Positions 18,927 to 27,742 of a DNA stretch of 51,603 nt are shown here, piece by piece. Under the pieces are notes generated by a model that was not told the origin of the DNA, searched no databases, and was given only the letters and a program-made list of their open reading frames with translations. Within the stretch, counting starts at the first letter, position 1; each line of letters starts with the position of its first letter. The translations under genes and the position numbers were made by a program. The stretch comes from Ignavibacteria bacterium (GTDB lineage Bacteria > Bacteroidota > Ignavibacteria > Tepidaquicellales > Tepidaquicellaceae). The stretch spans positions 1 through 51,603 of the forward strand of contig JADJYU010000011.1 in assembly GCA_016719565.1 (NCBI GenBank), read 5' to 3'.

Positions 18927-19330
18927 GAAACGATCCAGGTCAGCGTTCTTATAGCAGAAGTCAATATATTCATATTCTTTTCCGCTTCAGCTGAGTTTTC
19001 ATATTCAATTACCAGCGGATCGCCCGAAATGAATTCAACAGTAATCGTCTCATCTTCCCGGTCAACCGAGTCAGCAAGTTTACAGTTTATCCAGTATATG
19101 ATTCCTGAAGAACTTGTACCGGTACTTCCTGCGCCTGTAGTGGCGAGCTTTGTATGCATTCTCCTCAGCAAGACATCAATTGCTGCTGTCATATCGTTGA
19201 CATCCGTAATTTCAATATTCTCTGAGGTGTTGTTTGTCCGATAAAATGAAAGAACATCATCAACTAATTTTACATAGTTGAGATTTAATTCGTCTATATT
19301 ATAATTATCGACTCCATCCGATATTATCAT
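18923..19330 (-). CDS. Hypothetical virion-module protein
   Basis: 135 residues; no recognised family. Helical N-terminus (NYNIDELNLNYVKLVDDVLS), a Gly/Ser-rich linker (TTGAGSTGTSSSG), then a short beta region (CKLADSVDREDETITVEFIS). The stop overlaps the start of the beta-helix gene by 4 bases (ATGA-type coupling), suggesting co-expression. It could be a head-tail connector or a partner of the downstream fibre-like protein. Confidence 0.6.
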   Translation of the reverse strand: MIISDGVDNYNIDELNLNYVKLVDDVLSFYRTNNTSENIEITDVNDMTAAIDVLLRRMHTKLATTGAGSTGTSSSGIIYWINCKLADSVDREDETITVEFISGDPLVIEYENSAEAEKNMNILTSAIRTLTWIVS

Positions 19331-19336
19331 AATTCA

Positions 19337-19648
19337 TTATAACCCGTCAGCAAGATCTTCAAAATAAGTTTTAATATCTCCGGCTGTTGCAAATATTTCT
19401 GCAGCCGGGAACCATTTATATGCGAATCCTGCCAGCTGGTAGAATACAGTCTCATTATCTTCGCTGTCAACTACGTTTTTTGTCCTGACCACCGTATCCG
19501 AGACAGGGACATCATTTTCTATCAAGAAAACTGTGTCACCCACCTGATGGTCTGTTACCGTTAAAGTCCCTGTGTATTTCATATCAAGAATTATTTTTTG
19601 GTTTTTCTGCGTATCGGCCGTTACCTGTAGTGTCGTAGTCTTTGACAA
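19337..19648 (-). CDS. Hypothetical small beta-rich phage protein
   Basis: 103 residues, no signal peptide. It reads as a small beta domain (YTGTLTVTDHQVGDTVFLIE, then VRTKNVVDSEDNETVFYQLA). Its 5' part overlaps the 3' end of the holin-like gene by 65 bases in another frame, which is unusual. A start at a later in-frame ATG near MKYTGTL would shorten the overlap. Function unknown. Confidence 0.55.
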   Translation of the reverse strand: MSKTTTLQVTADTQKNQKIILDMKYTGTLTVTDHQVGDTVFLIENDVPVSDTVVRTKNVVDSEDNETVFYQLAGFAYKWFPAAEIFATAGDIKTYFEDLADGL

Positions 19649-19775
19649 ATAATGTGATCACAAAAATACAGACCGCAATTACTTCGGCTTCCGGTAAATC
19701 AAGATTTGTATATTTGTTAAGGATTATCACAGCAGCGGACAAAGCACCTGCTAAAGTTGTTTTCCAGTTTATCAT
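19584..19775 (-). CDS. Holin-like membrane protein
   Basis: 63 residues with two hydrophobic segments (TLAGALSAAVIIL and AEVIAVCIFVITLFV) separated by NKYTNLDLPE and followed by a charged tail (KDYDTTGNGRYAEKPKNNS). The size, topology and location next to another one-helix membrane protein fit a phage holin that permeabilises the inner membrane at lysis. It overlaps the next upstream gene by 4 bases. Confidence 0.65.
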   Translation of the reverse strand: MINWKTTLAGALSAAVIILNKYTNLDLPEAEVIAVCIFVITLFVKDYDTTGNGRYAEKPKNNS

Positions 19776-19990
19776 CTTTTATTCAAAAGTTTTAATTCTT
19801 CTTTTACTGCCCGAAGCTCAATCTCAATTGACCTCATCTGGTTATAGATATGTTCTATGTCTTTGAGATAAAGCAGACGGTTTGTTTCCACCTGAGCCTC
19901 AAGCTTTGTATAGGTAATAGTTAATCCGACTACAATTAAGACTATCTGAAGCAGTGATTTAAAATCCCAGTTATTCCAGAAGTTTGGCAT
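19772..19990 (-). CDS. Small membrane-anchored coiled-coil protein (spanin- or holin-partner-like)
   Basis: 72 residues. One N-terminal transmembrane helix (LLQIVLIVVGLTITY) is followed by a continuous coiled coil to the end (IYNQMRSIEIELRAVKEELK). Inner-membrane spanins and some holin partners have this layout. It is coupled to the holin-like gene by a 4-base overlap. I could not find an outer-membrane spanin partner. Confidence 0.6.
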   Translation of the reverse strand: MPNFWNNWDFKSLLQIVLIVVGLTITYTKLEAQVETNRLLYLKDIEHIYNQMRSIEIELRAVKEELKLLNKR

Positions 19991-20013
19991 TTGATTCTAA
20001 TGGATTATTTGGA

Positions 20014-20484
20014 TTATTCCTGCTCTACAGGCTCACCGATATTGAATCCAAGTCCAACCGCTTCTTTTGGTGTGATCTCTACACCGATAAATCCGGATAT
20101 TGTAGTCACGCCTTCTCCAAGATCAGCATCTGCCGATATATCGATCTGTGCCGTTCCTACAGTTCCGTCATTAGATCCGAGTATTTCAAAGACCGTTTCA
20201 TTTTCAGGATCTCTGAGAACCTTACAAACCTCTTCGTTCGAGCTGACAACACTTACGCTGCCCGGTTCTACCTGAGCGGGGTTTCCGTTTGAATCAACAG
20301 GGTTAAGCTGAACATTAACTTTTTGTGAGTATGACATTGATACCATTAGATCTTCTCCTTCTATTTTAATTTGATTAATAAATAATGTTACTTTGATTCT
20401 GCCTTTTGGCCTGCAGGAATAATAATGATTAATCAGAATCAGAATTATTCCCGCAAGAATTGAAATGAGGCAGAGAGTGGTCAT
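20014..20484 (-). CDS. Ig-like virion protein, uncertain N-terminus
   Basis: 156 residues if read from 20484, whose ATG overlaps the previous stop by 4 bases. That reading starts with a transmembrane helix (LISILAGIILILI). A second ATG at 20346 (MVSMSYSQKVNVQLNPVDSN) has a better Shine-Dalgarno (GAAGGAG) 8 bases upstream and would give a soluble Ig-like (BIG-type) domain of 110 residues typical of capsid decoration or head-fibre proteins. Either the protein is membrane-anchored, or a tiny membrane ORF precedes the decoration gene. Confidence 0.6.
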   Translation of the reverse strand: MTTLCLISILAGIILILINHYYSCRPKGRIKVTLFINQIKIEGEDLMVSMSYSQKVNVQLNPVDSNGNPAQVEPGSVSVVSSNEEVCKVLRDPENETVFEILGSNDGTVGTAQIDISADADLGEGVTTISGFIGVEITPKEAVGLGFNIGEPVEQE

Positions 20485-20921
20485 CTCCAGCGGTACCTAA
20501 AATATACTTTGCTCTTGCTGGTTGCCGAATAAGTTCCTGCACTGGAGTATATCTGTAATTCATCAATATTTGAGTCAACAAGTTCCCATGTCTGAGGCAG
20601 TCCCGATGTTGCCGGTATAATAAGTACAGAGTCTATACTGCCGTTCTTAGTATTCCTCCATGACAGGGTCTTATATGCCGATGTATTGCCGTACCACTTA
20701 CCGCGGGCTTTTAATGTATCTCCGACAGTTGAATTAGTAATTGTTATACCGAGCCATACTGCTGTTTTGCCGGGCCTGATAGTTGCAAGCGAATCTGTTT
20801 CACCTGTTACTGCAGCTGCGCCGACAGAGTCCAGCCTTGTGTAGTAAGGCGTTTGGGCTTGGAGTGATCCTGCAAATATCAGACCAATTATGAATGCTGC
20901 GATTAAATAAGACATCTTCAT
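20481..20921 (-). CDS. Hypothetical protein with signal peptide, next to capsid gene
   Basis: 146 residues. There is a clear Sec signal peptide (AAFIIGLIFAGSLQAQ) followed by a beta-rich domain (KTAVWLGITITNSTVGDTLK, ELQIYSSAGTYSATSKS). It lies 3 bases after the capsid gene. A secreted protein at this point of a late operon is unexpected. It may be a surface or superinfection-related protein, or a decoration protein whose hydrophobic N-terminus I misread. Confidence 0.6.
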   Translation of the reverse strand: MKMSYLIAAFIIGLIFAGSLQAQTPYYTRLDSVGAAAVTGETDSLATIRPGKTAVWLGITITNSTVGDTLKARGKWYGNTSAYKTLSWRNTKNGSIDSVLIIPATSGLPQTWELVDSNIDELQIYSSAGTYSATSKSKVYFRYRWR

Positions 20922-20924
20922 ATA

Positions 20925-21728
20925 TTATTCCTCCCATCCTTTCACTGCGAAATCAACGCTGAGTAATTCTTTACCGAAGTGGCAAAGCAGATCATTAACA
21001 TCAAGCAAGTTGGTTTCATCCCATCCGGTTTTCAGCTCCATATATTTTGACAGGATAAAAGCCAGTCCCGGTCCGTAAAAGCCGACTATCTGGTTTTTAT
21101 CTGAAGACTGCGGTACCAGAGCGGATATGAAGAACTTCATTCCCATAATGCTTAAGAATGTGCCGGTCTCAAGCTTTGCAATGTTATAAGCCATTGCATT
21201 TTTCACAACGTCGATGTTGTAAAAATCAGGAGCGAGGTTTGCAGATATACAGAATATTCTGTTTGACTTTGGAACTTTTAACTGATCTAACTCTGAGCTG
21301 ATCGCTACGATCTCAAGCCATGTAAGAGTCGAGAATGGATCTATTGAGTTAGTCGTTGTCAGAGCTTCGGTTATAACCTGTTTGTCGAAATATTCCTGAA
21401 ACGTAAGAGCTGCTGAGTTAATATACTCTCTTAAAAGCATCCCGTTTGATTCGAACTGACCGAGTATTTCATCAGCGAGCGGAATTGCGGCTTTACCAAG
21501 AGCGACGTTAACCATCGTTGTATCAGTTTTTGTCTTCGCACGGGAAGAATCAGTAGAAGATACACCGGCTGTGTTAACCGTCAGGTTAGCAAGCTTAGGA
21601 ATATCCACACTGGATGCACCCTGTCGGACAAGACCGTCAAAAGCGCGGTTACAGTAGGAGTAGACCCCTTGTGTTTCAATCAGTCGCTGCACAACTGCTT
21701 CTGCTACAAGTGTTTTTGCGTATGCCAT
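20925..21728 (-). CDS. Major capsid protein
   Basis: 267 residues, soluble. The N-terminus (MAYAKTLVAEAVVQRLIETQ) and the middle (ADEILGQFESNGMLLREYIN, FQEYFDKQVITEALTTTNSI) match the style of HK97-fold coat proteins that lack a long N-terminal scaffold. It follows the protease/scaffold gene by 43 bases, the same order as I-T in Mu. The assignment is by position, length and composition. Confidence 0.75.
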   Translation of the reverse strand: MAYAKTLVAEAVVQRLIETQGVYSYCNRAFDGLVRQGASSVDIPKLANLTVNTAGVSSTDSSRAKTKTDTTMVNVALGKAAIPLADEILGQFESNGMLLREYINSAALTFQEYFDKQVITEALTTTNSIDPFSTLTWLEIVAISSELDQLKVPKSNRIFCISANLAPDFYNIDVVKNAMAYNIAKLETGTFLSIMGMKFFISALVPQSSDKNQIVGFYGPGLAFILSKYMELKTGWDETNLLDVNDLLCHFGKELLSVDFAVKGWEE

Positions 21729-21771
21729 AGTTTAATTTATTTGAATTTTCTTTTTTAAAATCAGAACTGTA

Positions 21772-22820
21772 TTACTTATCTAGAGACGGCACGTCCTTAA
21801 ATCTCGCGCTGCCTTCTTTCAATTTTAATATCTCATCTTCTTTGAGTACACCGATAAATTTATCGGGGTCTCTGAGCACATCCTCATAAGTCACATTCGA
21901 CAGCGCCGGATTTTTTAGATCGTTTGCATTTTGAAAGCGGCCTTTAGCAATAGTATCGCCGCCGGTTAAGTTTTTCTCAGGGATCGTATTCAGGACTTTC
22001 GCACATGCCTGGTAACTTGCCTTTGCAAAGTTTAAGAATTCATCTTTTTGCGCCGGAGTTATCTTGCCAAGCTCAACAGCATTGTCTACAAGCTTGACTG
22101 CTGCGTTATCGTTAGATTCCTGCAGATCTTTAATTGCTTTTGCTTCCGATGCTTTTATCTCTGTTATCTTCGTTTCTATCGAAGATGTTATGTCTGCTTC
22201 TTTAGCATCTTCAGGGATTGTAATGCCGAGAGTCTGCGCTAGCTTTTTTATATTTTCCATTTCCGTATTAAATTTTATTTTATTTTCAAATTTTTTGTTT
22301 GTCTTATTATCATAATCAAAATTCATAAGTGAAAAGCAAACTTTACCTTTCAATCGTGAATTATCGCTCATCTTATGATCTGCGTCCGGAAAACTTAAAG
22401 CCGGCAGACCTTTGACCGCAGGAATATTAGTTGCTCCGAGAGCCCAGAGATATGGTATTGCCTGACCTTCGGAATTAATCTCCAGATCGCCCATCTCCAC
22501 AGAACATTTTTGAATTCACCTGAGTTGAATAGTTCTTTCATCCACGGATATACTTCCGAGAAAGTCACATATAATTCTTTTCCTACCGCCAGCACTCTTT
22601 TTATCCATCCGCCTGATCTTGGTTCGGTAAAGTATTCCGGATGACCTATCCAGAACGGAGCTTCATGCACATTGACCGGATCATAGTTCTTCGCCACTTC
22701 AGCAATATAATTTTCATTATACTTTTTAGAGGGATCCATGTATGAAGGAATTTTCCCGCACTCGAAGACTTTGTAAAATATTTCGCCGTTTAATTCAAAC
22801 ATCGGGACAAAATTATTCAA
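21772..22820 (-). pseudogene. Mu I-like head maturation protease with scaffold, one frameshift
   Basis: Two frames join into one Mu gp32-type protein of about 350 residues. The first (22820 to about 22495) has ALPHA-type motifs seen in the family: YDPVNVHEAPFWIGHPEY, then GGWIKRVLAVGKELYVTFSE. The second begins with the family's continuation EMGDLEINSEGQAIP and ALGATNIPAVKGLPALSF. The join lies at 22495-22502, where GTTCTGTGG needs one more T to give NVSVEMGD. The C-terminal 200 residues form a charged coiled-coil scaffold. Function: cleaves scaffold during head assembly. The break looks like a lost T in a homopolymer. Confidence 0.8.
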
Positions 22821-22911
22821 AAGAACAAATCCATAAAAGCCTTAGAGACCTACATATAGCATTTAGGAATCATTCCATATAAGCGTTTTAATTGAATTAC
22901 GATATTTGCAC
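22821..22911. promoter_or_regulatory. Divergent promoter region between the two late blocks
   Basis: The 91 bases between the protease gene (-) and the gp37-like gene (+) are AT-rich and must contain leftward and rightward late promoters. A GATATTTG sequence just upstream of the + strand ATG resembles the TAnnTTTG box of Bacteroidota but is very close to the start codon. No activator site is clear. Confidence 0.45.
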
Positions 22912-23292
22912 ATGATTACAGAGATTAGAGATGACCTGGTAAATTTTTTGAGAGGACTTCCTGAGATCGCCAAAGCAAACATTTACAGAGGCGAACTTGA
23001 ATCCGATGGTGAATGGCATCCTGTGATGCCGGCAGCATTTGTAAATTTTACAGTTATAAACCCAAAGGTTTATCTAAGCAATTCTAAAACAGGCAGGTAT
23101 AAATATTCTGCTGAAGTTTATATCGCAGACAGAAACGACTGCGCTCCGGTTACTGAAGAAGTTGCTGTAAATTTAAATGATGCAAGCATAACGGTTGACG
23201 ATGATATTTGGCAGATTAAAATAATCGAAATTTCACTGATTGGATACCTTCGTTCTGTAGAAGTCTGGAGGGTGAAAATTGAGCTCATCTAA
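22912..23292 (+). CDS. Mu gp37-like protein (DUF1834)
   Basis: 126 residues from ATG 22912; a TTG at 22906 would add two. The pattern MITEIRDDLVNFLRGLPEI, a Pro/Ala/Phe stretch (PAAFVNFTV) and AEVYIADRND with a final WRVKIELI fit the small Mu gp37/head-tail joining family. It opens the rightward head module and lies just upstream of the palindrome array and the portal gene. Confidence 0.65.
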   Translation: MITEIRDDLVNFLRGLPEIAKANIYRGELESDGEWHPVMPAAFVNFTVINPKVYLSNSKTGRYKYSAEVYIADRNDCAPVTEEVAVNLNDASITVDDDIWQIKIIEISLIGYLRSVEVWRVKIELI

Positions 23293-23389
23293 TTTCAACA
23301 TAAATCGATTATGAGCGAACTTTGTCCGGGAGCTATATCAATTGATAGAGGTGTCCGGGAAAATGCCTTAGAATTAACCTGTGTGGCTT

Positions 23390-23533
23390 GTTTAAGCTTA
23401 GTTAATTTTATTAAACTTTTGTTTAAGAAACTTAAACAACTGTTTAAGAAACTTAAACAAATCTGTTTAAGAAACTTAAACAACTGTTTAAGAAACTTAA
23501 ACAACTGTTTAAGATTATTAACCGGACTTAAAC
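23390..23533. repeat. Iterated palindrome array at the prophage midpoint
   Basis: Four exact copies of the 17-base palindrome GTTTAAGAAACTTAAAC (7-base arms around AAA) start at 23421, 23442, 23465 and 23486, giving spacings of 21, 23 and 21. A degenerate copy starts at 23507 (GTTTAAG ... CTTAAAC) and another at 23390. The array lies in the roughly 290-base gap between gp37-like and portal genes. The prophage centre is about 23721. Reading frames that cross it on both strands exist because the period is a multiple of three, and I do not regard them as genes. Possible roles: protein-binding array or gyrase/synapsis site. Confidence 0.85.
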
Positions 23534-23585
23534 AAAACGTTTTTCCAATTTTTGACAACAGATTTTTCACTTAATATAAAAATGT

Positions 23586-25058
23586 ATGGATTTTAGCAGT
23601 ATTTTAAAGAATATTTCAGGCGGATTTTTCAGGAGAGAGCAGATCACAGCCGCGGAAGCTCCAAAAAAGAAAATATTTGATACAAGAGTGACCACTACAA
23701 AAAATACTTCAAATATTTACTCTCTTTATAGTGAAGAATTCAGCAGTCTGAGTATCGAGCGTTTGAAATATTATTTCGAGTGCTCAAGACTCGGGATGAA
23801 TTTCTGGAAGTCATTACTGTTCGAAGAAATACGCAAACGTGATCTTCATATCTCCGGAGTGATCCAGACACGGAAGCGGACCATCATGTCGCAGCTCAGA
23901 AATAAGACGCTTGATCAGCTTGTGACTTCCGAATGGGATGAAGGCAAGAAATTCATAATGGATAACTTCGCCGGTATAAAGTTTGTTAATTTTCTATCTG
24001 ATATTATAGAAGCGGAAATACAAGGCGTAAGCACCTTTGAAAAGATATTTAAATTTGATAAAGGGAAACTATACTTAAGTCAGATCCCACTTATACCTAA
24101 CCATCTTTTACTTTACGATGACATCAACGATGTTTATCAATATCTCGATGCAGGCAGTAATGACGCAATGGCGCTTCGCACTGTTGGCACTACCAGTTTC
24201 CTTGACCGTATTGATCTCTCCCGGATTAGCACTATTGAAATAGCTCCGGAAAAATTACTTGAAGTTCACTCGCTTGACGGTAATTCACAGAACGGTTTTC
24301 AAAACGGGATGATAGATTCTCTAATCTGGTGTTATTTCTTTAAATCATTTACACTCAAAGACTGGGCCATATTCCTGGAACTCTATGCAATGCCTGCCCG
24401 GATCGGAAAGTATGATTCGTTAATGACCAATAAACAGGATTATGATAATTTTGCAAAAGCTGTTGAAAATTTCGGGTCTCTATACTGGGCGGTAATAAAC
24501 AAAGATAATGATATAGATCTTGTGGATTCTAATAAAACCGCAAGCTCTCAGGTTTACGAAACGTTCATTAATTACTGGGATACGAAAGCAAGCATAAGAG
24601 TTCTCGGAAATAACATAACGGCGGAAGTTCAGAAACACGGCAGCAACGCAGCTCTGCAGACTGCAAAATCTATAAGTGATGAAATCGCAAATTCAGATAT
24701 ACTGCTTGTAGAGGATACCGTGAATGCTCTGATAGAATCTCTGATCAGACTGAACTATGCCAATCCTCCGGAGATACCTAAGTTTAAATTCCCGATTGAA
24801 AAATCATTAGCTGATCTGCAGATGAAATCGCAGATCTATGTTAATCTTGCTTCGATCGGGTTCAAGCCTGTTAAAGAATCAGTCGAGGAAGAATTTGACA
24901 TCGAGCTGGAAGATGCTGTTCCTGTTAATGCGGAGGAAAAAATAAAAGCCCGTGAGATCTTAAAAGCCAAAGAAGAAAAAGAAAAAGCCGACAAGGAATA
25001 TATCGATGAATATCTTGAAGAGCTTTGGCAGATAAATAAAAATAACGAGGAGGAATAA
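23586..25058 (+). CDS. Portal protein (Mu gp29, DUF935)
   Basis: 490 residues, close to the usual roughly 500 for Mu gp29. The family features are present: DLHISGVIQTRKRTIM early, then SDIIEAEIQGVSTFEKIF, LTLKDW-type core (FTLKDWAIFLELYAMPARIG), ALQTAKSISDEIANSDILL, and a long charged C-terminal tail. It forms the dodecameric ring at the head vertex through which DNA is packaged. ATG at 23586 follows the palindrome array by about 50 bases. Next gene starts directly at its stop. Confidence 0.93.
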   Translation: MDFSSILKNISGGFFRREQITAAEAPKKKIFDTRVTTTKNTSNIYSLYSEEFSSLSIERLKYYFECSRLGMNFWKSLLFEEIRKRDLHISGVIQTRKRTIMSQLRNKTLDQLVTSEWDEGKKFIMDNFAGIKFVNFLSDIIEAEIQGVSTFEKIFKFDKGKLYLSQIPLIPNHLLLYDDINDVYQYLDAGSNDAMALRTVGTTSFLDRIDLSRISTIEIAPEKLLEVHSLDGNSQNGFQNGMIDSLIWCYFFKSFTLKDWAIFLELYAMPARIGKYDSLMTNKQDYDNFAKAVENFGSLYWAVINKDNDIDLVDSNKTASSQVYETFINYWDTKASIRVLGNNITAEVQKHGSNAALQTAKSISDEIANSDILLVEDTVNALIESLIRLNYANPPEIPKFKFPIEKSLADLQMKSQIYVNLASIGFKPVKESVEEEFDIELEDAVPVNAEEKIKAREILKAKEEKEKADKEYIDEYLEELWQINKNNEEE

Positions 25059-25484
25059 ATGGCATATTCACTGGAAGCAGATTTTTTAAAACGAATTTCG
25101 AAAGAGGTCTATGATGAGCTGACAGCACCGGTCAGCGGTGACGGACTTACAGCTGAAGATATTATTGAAGATGCGATAGATACAGCTGACAACACGATTG
25201 ATTCATATATCAGCAGCGCGGTTAGTACCGTTCCTCTTGATGAACCTACAAAGATGATCACTCAATGCAGTGTTGACATATCAATATTTAATCTTCATTC
25301 AAGAGTCCAGTATGACCGGATACCTGAATGGGTAAAAGACAGATATGATGCATGCATCAGCTGGCTGAAAGATGTTCAGTCCGGGAAAGCAAACCTCGGG
25401 CTTAGTGAAGCTGAAGAAGACGAAAGAGTCGATAAGACAGTATACGGTTCTGAAGAGAGAAGAATGTACCGGAATAGTTTTTAA
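25059..25484 (+). CDS. Mu gp36-like protein (DUF1320)
   Basis: 141 residues beginning right after the portal stop. It has the DUF1320 layout: acidic helices (TAEDIIEDAIDTADNTIDSY), DEPTKMITQCSVDISIFNLH and a C-terminal RYDACISWLKDVQSGKANLG, then GYxS-type tail. In Mu this head protein is encoded after the capsid gene; here it sits with the portal. It probably helps in head completion. Confidence 0.85.
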   Translation: MAYSLEADFLKRISKEVYDELTAPVSGDGLTAEDIIEDAIDTADNTIDSYISSAVSTVPLDEPTKMITQCSVDISIFNLHSRVQYDRIPEWVKDRYDACISWLKDVQSGKANLGLSEAEEDERVDKTVYGSEERRMYRNSF

Positions 25485-25512
25485 GGGATAACTCATTTAA
25501 AGAAAATATTTT

Positions 25513-26304
25513 ATGAACCTCAAGCGCGGGAAGAAATATATTGAAGATATACGCCGTCTCAAAAGTCTTAAGTTAAAAGATAAGCCTGCATATATGGGCT
25601 TTAGGCAAACGGTTATGAAAGAATATAATATTTCACAAAGAACTTTATACAGGGATATGAATGAAAGAAAGACACCGGGGCTTAGAAAAACCCGGAACGA
25701 TTCCGGAAAGCTAAAAAGCAAAATGAGTCTTACTCAGCAGAGAATTATGTCTGAAGCGATGGAATCAGGTTTGAATAAAAAGGAAGCTGTCCGCTTAGCA
25801 GTTGAGCGGGCGAATAAAAAAGTATCTTCCCGGGTTGCCTCCAGGACCAAGCCGATCAGCGTCAGTTCCACAAACTTCGATGACAATATTAAACCGTTTT
25901 TAGAAAAATTATGCGGCTATGATCTTATGAGTCCAAAATCCGCCATTAAGCTTAAGTTCGGTAAATTGCCATTTAATGTGGGTAAGGAAGATCTCGCTGA
26001 TATAGTATTAATCCTTACAAACGCTTATAACAGATCAAATCTCGACAACTCCATTCCTCTGGACAAAAATGAACTGTTTCGAAAAAAAATATTTCAACTT
26101 TTAGAATACAGCATTAAGCTTGCCGAAGAGGGCTGCGATTTAAAATCACTGGAGTCAATAACCCGGATGTATAATTCGATTCAGGAAGATCACGATCTCG
26201 GTACCGACTTTGAATTAGTTTATAAAATATGCGCTACACTTAAACCCGGAATATCGCGCACGGAAATAATTTCCCTCATAAAACAGTTTGCGAAAGGAGA
26301 ATAG
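25513..26304 (+). CDS. HTH protein, probable small terminase subunit
   Basis: 263 residues. The N-terminal third has a helix-turn-helix like that in small terminases (VMKEYNISQRTLYRDMNERK, then MSLTQQRIMSEAMESGLNKK). A basic linker (SSRVASRTKPIS) leads to a helical domain (DNIKPFLEKLCGYDLMSPKS) to the end. It is directly upstream of the large subunit, where the gp27-type small subunit lies in Mu-like phages. Function by position and HTH only. Confidence 0.65.
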   Translation: MNLKRGKKYIEDIRRLKSLKLKDKPAYMGFRQTVMKEYNISQRTLYRDMNERKTPGLRKTRNDSGKLKSKMSLTQQRIMSEAMESGLNKKEAVRLAVERANKKVSSRVASRTKPISVSSTNFDDNIKPFLEKLCGYDLMSPKSAIKLKFGKLPFNVGKEDLADIVLILTNAYNRSNLDNSIPLDKNELFRKKIFQLLEYSIKLAEEGCDLKSLESITRMYNSIQEDHDLGTDFELVYKICATLKPGISRTEIISLIKQFAKGE

Positions 26305-26305
26305 G

Positions 26306-27742
26306 ATGAGCTCGCTTCTTCAGCAGGCACTAATGGAAGAGAAAAGGATTCAGCTTGAATCAAGGTTCGGTCTTAAGAAAACAGGAACACGATTAGACGA
26401 GCTGAACATTATTCTTCCCAACTACAAACCACAGGAAAAGCAAGCGCATTTTCACCTTGCTGCTCAAAGGCAAAAAGGAATTAAAGGAGGTTACGGATCC
26501 GGAAAGACTTATGCATTTATTGCTGAAGCAATATTACTTGCTTACGTTAATAAGCCAATTCCAATTGTCATATCATACCCGACTGAAGATTCAGCAATTG
26601 CTTCAGGTCTGCCTGTGCTAAGATCACTGTGCAAGGATAATGACATCGAGTTTAAATGGACGAAAGACAGCGGAAGTTTTAACATGATATTCGGAGCAGG
26701 CAATGATAACATCGGCAAGATAATTCTTATCGGTCAAAAGTTTTTTAAAGGTGTAACTGTTGCAGCTGTCGGACTTGATGAGCCGTTCTCACAAAAAAAA
26801 GAAACTTACGAAAATTTGATCGCCCGGGCAAGATCAGGTAAAGCTGTCAGACAAGAAATATTCTGGGCGGGGACTCCGGAGCCTGAGAGTATGGAGTGGG
26901 GATTTGAATTCTTTGAAAGAGACAGCAACGATAAAGATTTGTTTACGATCACTGTTCCCACCTATGAGAATCAGTATCTGTCTAAAGGATATTTGAAATC
27001 CCTGGAGAATACTTTTGATGCCAAGACAAAGGAAGTATATATGATGGGAAAATATATGTCCTTGTCTCAGGGGAAAGTTTATTATGGTTTTGACCGGGAA
27101 AAGAATGTCCTTAGTGCTGATGACATTGATTATAAATTATCAGATAAGTTAGAATTAATAATAAGCTTTGACTTTAACGTTGATCCAATGACAGCTGTTG
27201 AAGTATTGATCCGCGAGAACAAACTATATCAGCTTGATGAATATCTTATTCACTCATCTAATACAGAAGAGCTCTGCCAAAGTATAATTACTAATCTCAA
27301 AAGCAAGTATGATGTGAAGTGCCTGAGCCTGATCATAACAGGTGATGCTTCAGGGCGTGCCAGGAAAAGTTCAAGCTTCGGCAAATCAGATTACATGATA
27401 ATCAAAGAATGGTTTTTGAATTCCGGGATTAAATTTACTTTTGCGGTGCCGAATGAAAACCCGGCTGTAAGAGACAGAGTCAATTATACGAATAAACTCT
27501 TTGAACAAAAAAGATTTTATGTATGTGACAACTGCAAATGGAGTATCCGGGACCGCGAGCTTGTGGGCTGGAAAAGATCTTCATCTAATATTGAAGGATT
27601 CCACATTGATAAATCTAAAAAAGATTTGTCACACCTTTCTGATGCCGGCGACTATGCCGCATGGAATACTATGACAATTACTAACGAAGAACTTCAGGAA
27701 AGAGGTAAAGTAATTGTCGGCAGAAGGGAGAAAAGATATTGA
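26306..27742 (+). CDS. Terminase large subunit (Mu gp28-like)
   Basis: 478 residues from ATG 26306, which has AAAGGAG 6 bases upstream; a TTG at 26288 is the alternative. Walker A is GGYGSGKT at residues 61-68, and AAVGLDEP at about 165 is the likely Walker B. The nuclease domain starts near SFDFNVDPM with ITGDASG further on. It packages phage DNA through the portal. The stop overlaps the next start by 4 bases (TTGA). Confidence 0.92.
   Translation: MSSLLQQALMEEKRIQLESRFGLKKTGTRLDELNIILPNYKPQEKQAHFHLAAQRQKGIKGGYGSGKTYAFIAEAILLAYVNKPIPIVISYPTEDSAIASGLPVLRSLCKDNDIEFKWTKDSGSFNMIFGAGNDNIGKIILIGQKFFKGVTVAAVGLDEPFSQKKETYENLIARARSGKAVRQEIFWAGTPEPESMEWGFEFFERDSNDKDLFTITVPTYENQYLSKGYLKSLENTFDAKTKEVYMMGKYMSLSQGKVYYGFDREKNVLSADDIDYKLSDKLELIISFDFNVDPMTAVEVLIRENKLYQLDEYLIHSSNTEELCQSIITNLKSKYDVKCLSLIITGDASGRARKSSSFGKSDYMIIKEWFLNSGIKFTFAVPNENPAVRDRVNYTNKLFEQKRFYVCDNCKWSIRDRELVGWKRSSSNIEGFHIDKSKKDLSHLSDAGDYAAWNTMTITNEELQERGKVIVGRREKRY

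Noticed and set aside
8653..22820. Diversity-generating retroelement near the fibre genes
   Set aside because: No reverse transcriptase and no near-identical template/variable repeat was seen.
23390..23533. Possible CRISPR array
   Set aside because: Copies are nearly adjacent (17-base palindrome with 4-6 base gaps), with no unique spacers and no cas genes.
23295..23574. Overlapping frames of about 90 codons on both strands across the palindrome array
   Set aside because: The period of the array is mostly a multiple of three, so frames stay open artificially; the products are simple Lys/Leu repeats with no homologues I know.
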